Positions 1-7,427 of a stretch of 23,517 nt of DNA are shown piece after piece. Each line of letters starts with the position of its first letter. The stretch's first letter is position 1. This DNA comes from DATGUN01 sp035301285 (GTDB taxonomy: Bacteria > Bacillota > Bacilli > Bacillales > Amphibacillaceae): assembly GCA_035301285.1 (NCBI GenBank), contig DATGUN010000008.1:1-23517 (forward strand), written 5' to 3'. The translations under genes and the position numbers were made by a program. Under the pieces are notes generated by a model that ran no database searches, was not told the DNA's origin, and saw only the letters and a program-made list of their open reading frames with translations.

Positions 1-184
1 CGTACTTTTCCGGATCGTGATTGAACCATTGTCTAAGTTCTTTGGTTGGCCCGATTTTTTTAAGCCATTCATCTAGGGAGGCCTTTTCTTTAGACACACC
101 CCGTGGCCATACACGATCAACTAATACTCGAATTCCATCTCCATCCGACTTTTTATCATAAACACGTTTTATTTTTACAGTCAT
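1..184 (-). CDS. DUF488 / YeaO-like protein, 5' part only
   Basis: The N-terminal 61 residues are visible; the gene runs off the left edge. The protein opens MTVKIKRVYD and carries the stretch LVDRVWPRG, followed by DEWLKKIGPTKELRQWF and NHDP, which is the characteristic N-terminal signature of the DUF488/YeaO family of small cytoplasmic proteins of unknown function. The ATG at 184 is preceded by AGGAGGAGG about seven bases upstream, so the start is secure. It reads away from the 52-bp repeat array. No function should be assigned beyond family membership. Confidence 0.8.
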   Translation of the reverse strand, partial: MTVKIKRVYDKKSDGDGIRVLVDRVWPRGVSKEKASLDEWLKKIGPTKELRQWFNHDPEKY

Positions 185-323
185 AATTTAGCCTCCTCCT
201 ATATATCTTACCCATCATAAAACGCATCAAAACAATAAGAGTATCCCTACTAGAAGTAAAATACCAAGGCTATTTATATAGCTTCTCCCCTACTCCTGCT
301 ATACAATTGAAGCTAGACAGAAG

Positions 324-843
324 CCTTGATTGAATTTTCACCCTCGAGCACCCGCTTTTTTCAATCAAGAACCCTCCTTGATGCAATTCCGACCCTCGGG
401 CACACCTATTTTTCAATCAAGAACCCTCCTTGATTGAATTTTCACCCTCGGGAGCACCCTTTTTTCAATCAAGACCCTGCCTTAATGCAATTTTGACCCT
501 CGGGCACCCTCATTTTTCAATCAAGAACCCGCCTTGATGCAATTTTGACCCTCGGGCACCCGCTTTTTTCAATCAAGAACCCGCCTTGATTGAATTTCCA
601 CCCTCGAGAGCACCCTTTTTTCAATCAAGACCCTGCCTTGATGCAATTTTGACCCTCGGGAGCACCCTTTTTTCAATCAAGAACCCTCCTTGATTGAATT
701 TTCACCCTCGGGCACCCGCTTTTTTCAATCAAGAACCCGCCTTGATGCAATTTCGACCCTCGCGAACCCTCATTTTTCAATCAAGAACCTGCCTTGATGC
801 AATTTTCACCCTCGCGCACCCGCTTTTTTCAATCAAGAATCTC
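324..843. repeat. Tandem array, ten 52-bp units with hairpin arms
   Basis: Ten units start at 324, 376, 428, 480, 532, 584, 636, 688, 740 and 792, exactly 52 bp apart. Each begins CCTTGAT, has a CACCCTCG or GACCCTCG core, a T-run, and ends TTCAATCAAG plus AACCC or a near variant. Units 1, 3, 6 and 8 carry CTTGATTGAA, the exact inverse of TTCAATCAAG; the others mostly carry CTTGATGCAA. At unit boundaries this gives hairpins such as TTCAATCAAG (412-421), a 7-nt loop, then CTTGATTGAA (429-438). Small indels between units compensate each other so the period never drifts. The period is not a multiple of three, so it is non-coding. It lies between two minus-strand genes. Confidence 0.95.
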
Positions 844-917
844 ATTCAATTCAACAGGTCGGTCCATTAATTTTTAAAAGCCTCTTTCTCCCCACGCAAT
901 CAAAAGTGTATGACATT

Positions 918-950
918 TAATATAAAGAGGTGCACAAATGGCACCCCCTT
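918..950 (-). terminator. Probable terminator of the Msr-type ABC-F gene
   Basis: Reading the minus strand from 950, the transcript can form a 10-bp stem with two G-U pairs around a 7-nt loop (arms 941-950 and 924-933; core GGTGC/GCACC), followed by a U-rich tract (TCTTTATATT). It lies about 85 bp beyond the ABC-F stop codon. A second inverted repeat, GAAATCC (967-973) and GGATTTC (991-997), sits between them without a U-tract. Confidence 0.5.
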
Positions 951-1032
951 GCTTACAATGTTTTCCGAAATCCTAAGGCGAAATAACATCGGATTTCTTA
1001 ATCAACTACAAGACCTTACCGCGTCCCCGCTG

Positions 1033-2496
1033 TCAATTCTGAAGCCTTAATTGTTGTTCCTTCAACACATATACATCATCAGCCACGCGACGTACAAAAG
1101 TCCGGTCATGCGATACCAACAGTACCGTGCCCGGGTACCCTTCCAGAAATCGCTCCAAAGCCTCAATGCAATAAACATCCAAAAAATTGGTCGGCTCATC
1201 CAAAATCAGGATATTATATCTTCCGAGGAAAAGCTGACAGAGTACAATCCGAATCGCTTCCCCTCCGCTTAACGTGCGAACATCTTTTTTCAAATCATTG
1301 CCATTAAAACCCATAGCATCAAGGGCCGCCCGAATTTTGCCTTCTTCATAGTCACTTCTTTCTTTCATAAAACGAATGACCGATTCATCCTTCTTGAATC
1401 GATAATCCATCTGATTGTATGCTCCGATTACTGCTTTGGGAGAAATCGACAACCCTTCCCCGCCTTTCAGGATATGGTGAAGCAAAGTTGTTTTTCCAGT
1501 CCCGTTTGCTCCTGTAATAGCAATAGTCCGACCCAACGGAAACTGGAAACTTGCCTCATCCAATAACAGTTTCTCACCTGCTCGAAGCGTCAACCGATCC
1601 GCCATGACCGGAAATTTATTATGCAGCTGAAGTGCTTTGGGAATATGAAAACGGATGCCCTTTTCTTCCTTAGGGGCCTCCACTTTTTCAAGCTGTTCCA
1701 CTCTTTGTTCAAGTGCTTTCGCCGATCGTTCGATTCCTTTTTGGGCGGTTCCTTTCGATTTCGTCATGAACATTCGATTGGCTGAATCCTTTACCTCTGT
1801 TTTCGAAACTCGCTTACTCGCTTGGGTCACTTTTCCAGCTTTTTTCATTTTTTCATCGGCCGCTTTCAATAACCGTGATTTCTCTTTCAGATACTGTTCA
1901 TGTTGTTCTTGTTGCTGTCTTTTTTCAAGCTCTTTTTGTTCCACATAATCGGAATAATGACCCGTATATTCTGTTACACGCCCATCGTCAATTTCCCAGA
2001 TCTTGGTGACCAGCTCATCCATGACATACCGGTCATGACTGACAATTACAAGCGCACCATAGTAATACTTCAACTCATCAAGCAAAAATTGCCTGCCCTC
2101 TTCATCCAAATGGGTTGTTGGTTCATCAATCAACAGCCCTTCATGATAATTTGAAAACAGACCTGCAAGCTTCATTCTTGTATGTTCTCCACCACTAAAA
2201 TGCCGGGTTTCGATTTCTGGAACGGACAGTTCACCCATCAATTTATAATCTCCGTTTTTATCTTGCGCTTCTGTCAATTGTTCAAAATAAGCAAAATCAA
2301 TCAATTTTTTTACGATCCCTTTATCAGGTTTCATACGTCCCGCTATCAATTTCAATAACGTACTCTTCCCCGCACCATTCCTTCCGACAATACCAATGCG
2401 GTCGAATTGATGGATGGCAAGCCGATCAATATTCAATACCTCCCGATCCAGGAATGATATTTCAACATGACGCAATTCAACACATACATTTTCCAT
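1033..2496 (-). CDS. Msr-family ABC-F ribosomal protection protein
   Basis: Predicted 487-residue soluble twin-ATPase without membrane segments. ABC1: Walker A GRNGAGKST (about 38-46), signature SGGEHTR (101-107), Walker B LLIDEPTTHLD (121-131). A charged interdomain linker, the antibiotic-resistance domain of ABC-F proteins, spans about 185-275. ABC2: Walker A GANGTGKTT (329-337), LSGGE (409-413), ILILDEPTNFLD (429-440). Length and the phrases DRIGIVG, LKYYYGALV, KIWEIDDG, LGRYNIL resemble MsrD/MsrA as I remember them, the ribosome-binding proteins that displace macrolides and streptogramin B. The ATG at 2496 follows GAAAGGAAG at a usable distance. The reading frame stays open 29 codons upstream, but that stretch contains a terminator hairpin and is unlikely to be translated. 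The leader upstream strongly suggests drug induction. Drug spectrum is inferred from the family. Confidence 0.88.
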   Translation of the reverse strand: MENVCVELRHVEISFLDREVLNIDRLAIHQFDRIGIVGRNGAGKSTLLKLIAGRMKPDKGIVKKLIDFAYFEQLTEAQDKNGDYKLMGELSVPEIETRHFSGGEHTRMKLAGLFSNYHEGLLIDEPTTHLDEEGRQFLLDELKYYYGALVIVSHDRYVMDELVTKIWEIDDGRVTEYTGHYSDYVEQKELEKRQQQEQHEQYLKEKSRLLKAADEKMKKAGKVTQASKRVSKTEVKDSANRMFMTKSKGTAQKGIERSAKALEQRVEQLEKVEAPKEEKGIRFHIPKALQLHNKFPVMADRLTLRAGEKLLLDEASFQFPLGRTIAITGANGTGKTTLLHHILKGGEGLSISPKAVIGAYNQMDYRFKKDESVIRFMKERSDYEEGKIRAALDAMGFNGNDLKKDVRTLSGGEAIRIVLCQLFLGRYNILILDEPTNFLDVYCIEALERFLEGYPGTVLLVSHDRTFVRRVADDVYVLKEQQLRLQN

Positions 2497-2514
2497 GACA
2501 TTACACTTCCTTTC

Positions 2515-2545
2515 AAAAAATAAAAAACACAAGCATCTGCCTGTG
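2515..2545 (-). terminator. Leader terminator 3, next to the ABC-F start
   Basis: Minus-strand stem CACAGGC / GCTTGTG (2528-2545, one G-U pair, AGAT loop) followed at once by TTTTTTATTTTTT (2527-2515). It ends 18 bases before the ABC-F ATG, so it must be read through for expression. It is the last of three intrinsic terminators in the leader. Confidence 0.8.
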
Positions 2546-2648
2546 ATCGAAAGTAAACGGAATGTCATCCTTATTCCATTCATGGTTTTTAGAGTCTAGC
2601 TAACAAATATCGCGTCTAACCCAAGCAATGAAAAGACTCCTATAATAG

Positions 2649-2678
2649 AAAAAAGAAAGGCACAACAAGTCGCCTTTC
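2649..2678 (-). terminator. Leader terminator 2
   Basis: Minus-strand stem GAAAGGC (2678-2672), 10-nt loop, GCCTTTC (2661-2655), then TTTTTT (2654-2649). The 7-bp stem is perfect. Its downstream arm, GCCTTT, can alternatively pair with AAAGGC at 2826-2821, released from the leader-peptide hairpin, giving a possible antiterminated state. Confidence 0.8.
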
Positions 2679-2773
2679 CACATAACATATCCATCTTTAA
2701 AGACGTTTTCGCTTAAAATAAGCATATCAACATCTTTTGGAACATTTTATTTTATATGACATGAGGATTATTT

Positions 2774-2806
2774 AAAAAAGGACAGACTCATCCCGTTTAC
2801 TCTGTC
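2774..2806 (-). terminator. Leader terminator 1 with a competing hairpin
   Basis: Minus-strand stem GACAGA (2806-2801), 14-nt loop, TCTGTC (2786-2781), then C and TTTTTT (2779-2774). The upstream arm also forms part of a perfect alternative hairpin, CTCTGT (2820-2815) with ACAGAG (2805-2800). The two structures are mutually exclusive, as expected for an attenuator. The stem has only six pairs, so it may be leaky. Confidence 0.6.
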
Positions 2807-2837
2807 TCAACACAACAGAGCCTTTGACCATATTCAA

Positions 2838-2882
2838 TTACTGGTTCAAAGTTGGGAAACGAAGTCTCATCGCATGTGTCAT
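2838..2882 (-). CDS. Macrolide-sensing leader peptide of ErmD/ErmK type
   Basis: A 14-codon ORF reading MTHAMRLRFPTLNQ then TAA. From memory, the ermD/ermK leader peptide is MTHSMRLRFPTLNQ, so this differs by one residue (S4A). That peptide arrests ribosomes carrying macrolides at its MRLR motif. AGGAGG lies at 2894-2899, 11 bases upstream; an earlier ATG at 2890 has only a 3-base gap to the SD and gives a three-residue frame (MKG). The 3' end of the ORF forms one arm of a hairpin: CTTTGAACCA (2851-2842) pairs, with one bulge, with TGGTCAAAG (2830-2822). A ribosome stalled near codon 7 would cover part of that arm, linking drug sensing to RNA folding. It acts in cis on the ABC-F gene downstream. 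Confidence 0.88.
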   Translation of the reverse strand: MTHAMRLRFPTLNQ

Positions 2883-2920
2883 CCTTTCATAATCCTCCTA
2901 AAATTTAAATTTATACTGAT

Positions 2921-2949
2921 ATTATATGTCGTCATCTGGCAAGAGTCAA
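2921..2949 (-). promoter_or_regulatory. SigA-type promoter of the ABC-F leader
   Basis: Minus-strand TTGACT (2949-2944), 17-base spacer, TATAAT (2926-2921). This is close to the SigA consensus and places the transcript start near 2914, about 30 bases before the leader peptide ATG. A strong constitutive promoter fits control by attenuation rather than by a repressor. Confidence 0.85.
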
Positions 2950-3096
2950 TAATTACTTATTTGTGTATATGACTATTCCATTCCTTAACATTTCATAAGG
3001 AAGGTTCCCGTCAGCCATATACTAAAATTCCATAGCCCCCTCCTCTTATGACAGAACTAATTTGTCTATAAAGGCTTTTCAATAACCCTAATCATC

Positions 3097-4566
3097 CTAC
3101 GTTAACTTCAAATAGTCATTCGTCTCATCTTTAACGTGTTGAAGCATCTCCCTGTCCTCATTTAAATCTACCCCATAGGATGGGATCATCTTTTTGATGT
3201 CCTTCTCCCATGACTCGAACCGGTCCGGGAAATTTTCTTTCAATACCTGGATCATGATGGATACGGATGTCGATGCTCCCGGTGACTCCCCAAGAAGCGC
3301 CGACAGCGTATGGTCATCCGAATTGACAACTTCTGTCCCAAAATGGATGACCCCTCTTTCGCGTTTGCTAAGATCCTTAATGATTTGCACCCGTTTCCCC
3401 GCTACAATGACATCCCAATCTTCCAGTTCAGCACTCGGTACAAATCTTCTGAGTTCCTCGATTTTGTCTTCTTTCGACATCAACACTTGGTCAATGGAAT
3501 ATTGGATCAGCGGAATGTTTTTCAACCCTGCTGCTGCCATGGTCAACACATTATTCCATTTCAAGTGCTTGAAAAAGTCCATGTTGGATCCTTTTTTCAA
3601 AAACTTCGGTCCAAACGCCGCAAACGGCCCGAACAACAAAACTTCCTTCCCATCTACATGTCGCTTGTCCAAATGCGGAACCGTCATGGGTGGCTTCCCT
3701 TCAGGCTCTTTTCCATAAGCTTTCGCATGATGTTCACGGACAACATCCGGTTTATCACAATATAAAAATTGACCACTGATCGGAAAGCCACCAATATGTT
3801 TGCTTTGACGGATTTTCGACTTTTGCAATAACGGAATGGCATTTCCACCAGCACCGATAAACAGGAAATCCGCGGTATACTCGGCTATCCAGCCTTCTGC
3901 CCTATTTCTCACGCATACGTCCCACTGTTTTTGTTTATTTTGTCTAACAGATGTTACTTCACTATTATATAAAACATTTACAGAGTCATCTTTTTGCATG
4001 AATTCCATCATTTTTACAGTCAGTTTTCCAAAGTTCACATCTGTTCCACCATCCATTTTTGTACTGGCGAATGCACCTTTTTCCCTGCCTTTCATGATGA
4101 GTGGTGACCATCTTTGAATGGTTTTGGCATCTTCTGTGTATTCCATGTTTTCAAACGCAGGCAGTTTCGAAATTTTATTATAACGTTTTGATAAAAAATC
4201 AATGTTTTTCTGGCCTTGCACAAAACTTATATGTGGAAGGGGTCTAATAAAGTCCTCTGGAGTGCTCATATAACCGTTCTTTATCAAATCTGACCAAAAT
4301 TGTTTAGAAACCTGGAACTGGTTATAAATTTCGAGGGCCTTATCCGTATGGATTGTCCCATCTTCTCCCTCAGGGGTATAATTCAACTCGCAAAGCGCTT
4401 CATGTCCTGTACCGGCATTGTTCCATACATTGGAACTCTCTTCAGCCGCAGCATCCTCTCGCTCCAAAATCGTGATATCCCATCCAGGCTCCAATCGTTT
4501 GATCAACATGGCAAGTGTGGAACTCATCACACCGGCCCCAACTAATACAACATGCTTATTGGACAT
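3097..4566 (-). CDS. mqo: Malate:quinone oxidoreductase
   Basis: A 489-residue FAD enzyme that oxidises malate to oxaloacetate and passes electrons to the membrane quinone pool, a peripheral-membrane alternative to NAD-dependent malate dehydrogenase. The N-terminal dinucleotide-binding motif VVLVGAGVMSSTLA (about 6-19) is followed by the acidic strand end ILERED. The family phrases WNNAGTGHEALCELNYTP, the MDGGTDVNFGKLT segment, FLFIGAGGNAIPLLQKS, and FGPFAAFGPKFLKKGS are all present, and the length is typical. The ATG at 4566 has AGGGTGAG about six bases upstream. It is monocistronic by layout: a 398-bp gap separates it from the divergent secreted protein gene, and the next gene downstream has its own promoter. 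No clear U-tailed terminator was found directly after the stop. Confidence 0.96.
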   Translation of the reverse strand: MSNKHVVLVGAGVMSSTLAMLIKRLEPGWDITILEREDAAAEESSNVWNNAGTGHEALCELNYTPEGEDGTIHTDKALEIYNQFQVSKQFWSDLIKNGYMSTPEDFIRPLPHISFVQGQKNIDFLSKRYNKISKLPAFENMEYTEDAKTIQRWSPLIMKGREKGAFASTKMDGGTDVNFGKLTVKMMEFMQKDDSVNVLYNSEVTSVRQNKQKQWDVCVRNRAEGWIAEYTADFLFIGAGGNAIPLLQKSKIRQSKHIGGFPISGQFLYCDKPDVVREHHAKAYGKEPEGKPPMTVPHLDKRHVDGKEVLLFGPFAAFGPKFLKKGSNMDFFKHLKWNNVLTMAAAGLKNIPLIQYSIDQVLMSKEDKIEELRRFVPSAELEDWDVIVAGKRVQIIKDLSKRERGVIHFGTEVVNSDDHTLSALLGESPGASTSVSIMIQVLKENFPDRFESWEKDIKKMIPSYGVDLNEDREMLQHVKDETNDYLKLT

Positions 4567-4964
4567 AAAATCTCACCCTATTCTTGAAAATTTTAAAAAT
4601 GGACATCACTGTCCAGCGATGTGTCAAAATTATACAAATCGATGTATCATAGCTTTTATGTCGTGACAGATTTCAATATGGTTACAGATGATTTCGTTTC
4701 CTATGTTATCACCGGTCTTCAAATATGCAATTTATAAAATGGATTCTTTTTTAATATAACCTTCCTGTGGCAAAGTGAAACAATCTATTTTTTTGTCCTA
4801 GACCAGAAGCATTTCGTACCCTTTACGTTCTTTCACTTCCTTTTAAAACTTTTTTTCTTAATCTCTATGAAATAATTATATAATATTGTCGAAATAAACT
4901 TTTGTTATATTAGATAGACTATCATTTTCATAATGATTTAAACAAAAATTTAGGAGGATGTAGA
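4567..4964. other. Divergent intergenic region, mqo / NlpC-P60
   Basis: This 398-bp AT-rich gap must hold both divergent promoters. For the plus-strand gene, TTGTCG (4886-4891), a 16-base spacer and TATTAG (4908-4913) is a moderate SigA candidate. A perfect inverted repeat ATCATT (4921-4926), TTCAT, AATGAT (4932-4937) lies just downstream and could be an operator or 5' hairpin. For mqo, TATAAT on the minus strand (4634-4629) has no good -35. A short palindrome, GGACA TCAC TGTCC, lies at 4601-4614. No convincing ORF is seen. Confidence 0.4.
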
Positions 4965-5930
4965 TTGTCAAAAAGCAGATATTTACAGAAGTACATAGGC
5001 GTCCCGGTTTTCGCCACATCTTTGTTGGTATCTCCACTATTTGTTGGAACAGCATCAGCCTCTGGAGATGCGACTTTTTCAGTAGGAGATAATGGATCTG
5101 ATATAAATACGTTGCAATCAGATTTAACCAATCAAGGATTCAAGACAGGAACCGACGGTGTTTTTGGTAACGATACAAAGCAAGCGGTCATGGATTTCCA
5201 AAAAGAAAATGGCCTTCAAGTGGACGGAGTTGCCGGCAAAAACACATTAATCGCTTTGAGTGGGGGAACTTCTTCCAACACATCAAACACAGCACTCTTA
5301 CAGATGGGAAGCAGCAATTCCCAAGTAGAAGAGGCACAATCCAAACTGAATAACCATGGGTATGACATTGCCATCGACGGTATTTTTGGTTCAGCCACTC
5401 AAAGTGCTGTCAAATCATTCCAAAGCGAAAGTAATATTCAAGTAGATGGCATCGTCGGAAACGACACTTTAAATGCATTGAATAATGGTGCTGATGTACC
5501 GGCAGAATCACCATCCGATTCTCCAGCTGAAACACCATCTGAAACGCCATCCGATTCATCTCAGGCTTCCAATGATGTAACAGCAATCGCACAAGATTTG
5601 GTGGGAAGCCCATATACATTTGGCGGTAATTCACCAGCAGGATTTGATAGCAGTGGATTTATCAACTATGTATTTGCACAAGTAGGCGTTGACCTAGACC
5701 GTACACATGCCGATATGTGGAACAATAACGGTCACATGGTAAGCCAGCCATCTCCAGGGGATGTTGTTTTCTTTGAAAATACGTATCAACCTGGAATCTC
5801 CCACAGTGGTATCTATCTTGGAAACAACCAAATGGTCCACGCTGGAACGTCTAATACTGGCGTCGAAGTAACTAGTATGGATATCGATTACTGGAGCAGC
5901 AGATATGTCGGAGCTAAATCCATGCAATAA
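4965..5930 (+). CDS. Secreted NlpC/P60-like protein, catalytic Cys replaced by Ser
   Basis: A 321-residue exported protein. The TTG start is set by AGGAGG at 4952-4957, seven bases upstream. The signal peptide has a hydrophobic core at about 11-28 and a likely cleavage after ASA near 33. Two peptidoglycan_binding_1 domains follow (about 37-98 and 107-172; paired motifs DGVFGNDTKQAVMDFQ and DGIFGSATQSAVKSFQ). A Pro/Ser/Glu linker (about 178-200) leads to an NlpC/P60 domain (about 205-321). In this family the nucleophile sits in a D-C-S-G motif; here it reads D228-S229-S230-G231 (GAT AGC AGT GGA). The His partners appear kept in SHSGIYLG (H280) and VHAG (H292). It may be a non-catalytic wall-binding protein or have an altered nucleophile; ordinary endopeptidase activity should not be assumed. 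Confidence 0.9.
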   Translation: MSKSRYLQKYIGVPVFATSLLVSPLFVGTASASGDATFSVGDNGSDINTLQSDLTNQGFKTGTDGVFGNDTKQAVMDFQKENGLQVDGVAGKNTLIALSGGTSSNTSNTALLQMGSSNSQVEEAQSKLNNHGYDIAIDGIFGSATQSAVKSFQSESNIQVDGIVGNDTLNALNNGADVPAESPSDSPAETPSETPSDSSQASNDVTAIAQDLVGSPYTFGGNSPAGFDSSGFINYVFAQVGVDLDRTHADMWNNNGHMVSQPSPGDVVFFENTYQPGISHSGIYLGNNQMVHAGTSNTGVEVTSMDIDYWSSRYVGAKSMQ

Positions 5931-5936
5931 ACTTTG

Positions 5937-5970
5937 AAAGACGTAGCACTTTGGATGCTACGTCTTTTTT
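5937..5970 (+). terminator. Strong terminator of the NlpC/P60-like gene
   Basis: AGACGTAGCA (5939-5948), loop CTTTGGA, TGCTACGTCT (5956-5965), with a T-run to 5970. The 10-bp stem is perfect. On the opposite strand the stem is followed by TTTC only, so it may also help end the small minus-strand ORF that stops at 5985. Confidence 0.92.
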
Positions 5971-5984
5971 ATGAACATATTTAA

Positions 5985-6152
5985 TCAATAACTGTATTCA
6001 CCTATATCTTCCAAAACTTCAATTGCCTCAGCATTCTCTTCTTTATCCGGACACTCACATGATAGATCATTACAAAACGCTCGTTCTCGTTTGCCAATAT
6101 CGAAAATAGACCACAGTCTTCCATTCAACATATTTTCTTTTCTTCTGGACAT
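5985..6152 (-). CDS. Small Cys-containing hypothetical protein
   Basis: A 55-residue ORF starting MSRRKENMLNGRLW and ending EDIGEYSY. It contains three cysteines in FCNDLSCECPD (C-x5-C-x-C), a possible metal site, then an acidic helix-like tail. Codon use looks coding (many GAA, AAA, GAT, no rare runs). The start is uncertain: in-frame ATGs also lie at 6164 and 6131, and no strong SD is seen; TATAAT on the minus strand at about 6170-6165 could be its -10. It is divergent from the MFS gene and converges on the terminator at 5937-5970. I do not recognise the family. It could still be a chance ORF. Confidence 0.45.
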   Translation of the reverse strand: MSRRKENMLNGRLWSIFDIGKRERAFCNDLSCECPDKEENAEAIEVLEDIGEYSY

Positions 6153-6221
6153 TAAAGGTTTCATATTATAAAATATTCATTTGTGACTATAAAACAAGTA
6201 AACGAAAGAAGAGTATTGTTG

Positions 6222-7427
6222 ATGAAGCCATGGAATTTTTCACGAAAATGGATACTATCCGTATTTATGATTGGAACGTTCTCCCTCGGGATGACGGAAT
6301 ATGTTGTGACAGGATTATTAACACAGTTTGCAGAGGATCTGAACGTTAGAGTTTCAACAACGGGCCTTTTATTAAGCGCATATGCAATCAGTGTCGCCGT
6401 ATTCGGACCGATCCTTCGTATGGTTACAGTCAAAGTCCCATCAAAGCCGCTTCTTGCTGGATTAATGCTTGTATTCATCATAAGCAATATCATCGCTGCA
6501 ACGGCTCCCAATTTTAATATATTGTTGCTATCAAGACTTTTTTCAGCTACCATGCATGCGCCTTACTTTGGCCTCTGCATGTCCCTTGCTGTTCATATAT
6601 CCGCTCCACATAAACGTACAGGGGCAATTGCGGCAGTACAAGGCGGTCTGACCATTGCGGTTATGCTCGGAGTACCGTTTGGCTCTTATTTAGGGGGTAT
6701 ATTTGATTGGCGTTCGGTTTTCTGGTTGATGGCGATTCTTGGTGTAATCACATTTATCGGGATAATCTTTGTGGCCCCAAACATAAAATCAGATGAGGCG
6801 CCGCAATTGAAAAAAGAGCTTCGGATGTTCAAAAATAAAAATGTCCTCTTTGTCATTGCAATCATTGTTTTTGGTTTTTCAGGTGTGTTTACCGCATATA
6901 CATTCATGGAACCAATGATCCGAACCTTTTCCGGATTTGGCGTCACCGGGATTACCGTCGCATTATTTTTCTTCGGACTCGGAGCTGTTATCGGAAATTT
7001 TGTCTCTGGCAAAATACCCGAAAATCAATTAACCGAAAAACTTATGGTAACATTAGGGGTTTTAGCTACAGTCCTGTTACTGTTTACATTTTTACTCAAG
7101 GTTTCTATTTTGACACTCGTGGCTAGCTTTTTATTTGGCGCTGGAACGTTCGGTACCACGCCAATATTAAATTCAAAAATCATTCTTTCAGCCACAGAAT
7201 CGCCTATGTTAGCGGGTACTGTTGCAGCCGCAGTATTCAATTTCGCCAATTTTATCGGAGCAACATTGGGAACGCTTCTGTTAGATCATGGACTAACGTA
7301 TAAAATGATCACATTTGTCGCTGCCGGCATCATTTTATTTGGGATGTTGATAACGTTCGTGATGAATAAGGCTGAAGATAAATCACCGTTTCAGGTTTGG
7401 CATAAACATAAAAACAGTACTACATGA
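6222..7427 (+). CDS. MFS transporter, DHA1 (drug:H+ antiporter) type
   Basis: About 401 residues with twelve predicted membrane segments. The N-terminal segment FMIGTFSLGMTEYVVTGLL matches the GMTEY... motif of the DHA1/AraJ-like exporters. The intracellular loop 2-3 motif is degenerate here (PILRMVTVKVPSK). Motif-C-like glycines appear in GGLTIAVMLGVPFGSYLGG, followed by DWRSVFW, typical of this family in Bacillaceae (drug, purine or sugar efflux). Substrate cannot be read from the sequence. I prefer ATG 6222 over GTG 6183: GAAAGAAGAG precedes 6222 at about ten bases, while 6183 has no SD. It is divergent from the small ORF at 5985-6152. The C-terminal tail is short and basic. Confidence 0.88.
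   Translation: MKPWNFSRKWILSVFMIGTFSLGMTEYVVTGLLTQFAEDLNVRVSTTGLLLSAYAISVAVFGPILRMVTVKVPSKPLLAGLMLVFIISNIIAATAPNFNILLLSRLFSATMHAPYFGLCMSLAVHISAPHKRTGAIAAVQGGLTIAVMLGVPFGSYLGGIFDWRSVFWLMAILGVITFIGIIFVAPNIKSDEAPQLKKELRMFKNKNVLFVIAIIVFGFSGVFTAYTFMEPMIRTFSGFGVTGITVALFFFGLGAVIGNFVSGKIPENQLTEKLMVTLGVLATVLLLFTFLLKVSILTLVASFLFGAGTFGTTPILNSKIILSATESPMLAGTVAAAVFNFANFIGATLGTLLLDHGLTYKMITFVAAGIILFGMLITFVMNKAEDKSPFQVWHKHKNSTT

Larger units (their letters stand above)
2497..2914 (-). promoter_or_regulatory. Drug-responsive transcription attenuator leader
   Basis: A leader of about 418 nt runs from the predicted transcript start to the ABC-F ATG. It contains, in order, the leader peptide, a hairpin overlapping its 3' end, a switchable hairpin pair with terminator 1, terminator 2 and terminator 3. 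This mirrors the layout known for ermK, where ribosome stalling on the leader peptide relieves premature termination. The parts are visible in the sequence; the switching mechanism is inferred. Confidence 0.75.

Noticed and set aside
324..843. A CRISPR array
   Set aside because: The 52-bp units are similar along their whole length, with no unique spacers, and no cas genes lie nearby.
2497..2583. A 29-residue N-terminal extension of the ABC-F protein
   Set aside because: This stretch contains a strong terminator hairpin and U-tract and would not match Msr-family N-termini; the ATG at 2496 has its own SD.
2879..2890. Alternative leader ORF ATG AAA GGA TGA
   Set aside because: It would encode only MKG and the SD is just three bases from the ATG; the overlapping 14-codon frame matches a known leader peptide.
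4921..4937. A Fur box upstream of the NlpC/P60-like gene
   Set aside because: The ATCATT/AATGAT arms are in the opposite order to the Fur consensus (AATGAT then ATCATT), and nothing nearby concerns iron.
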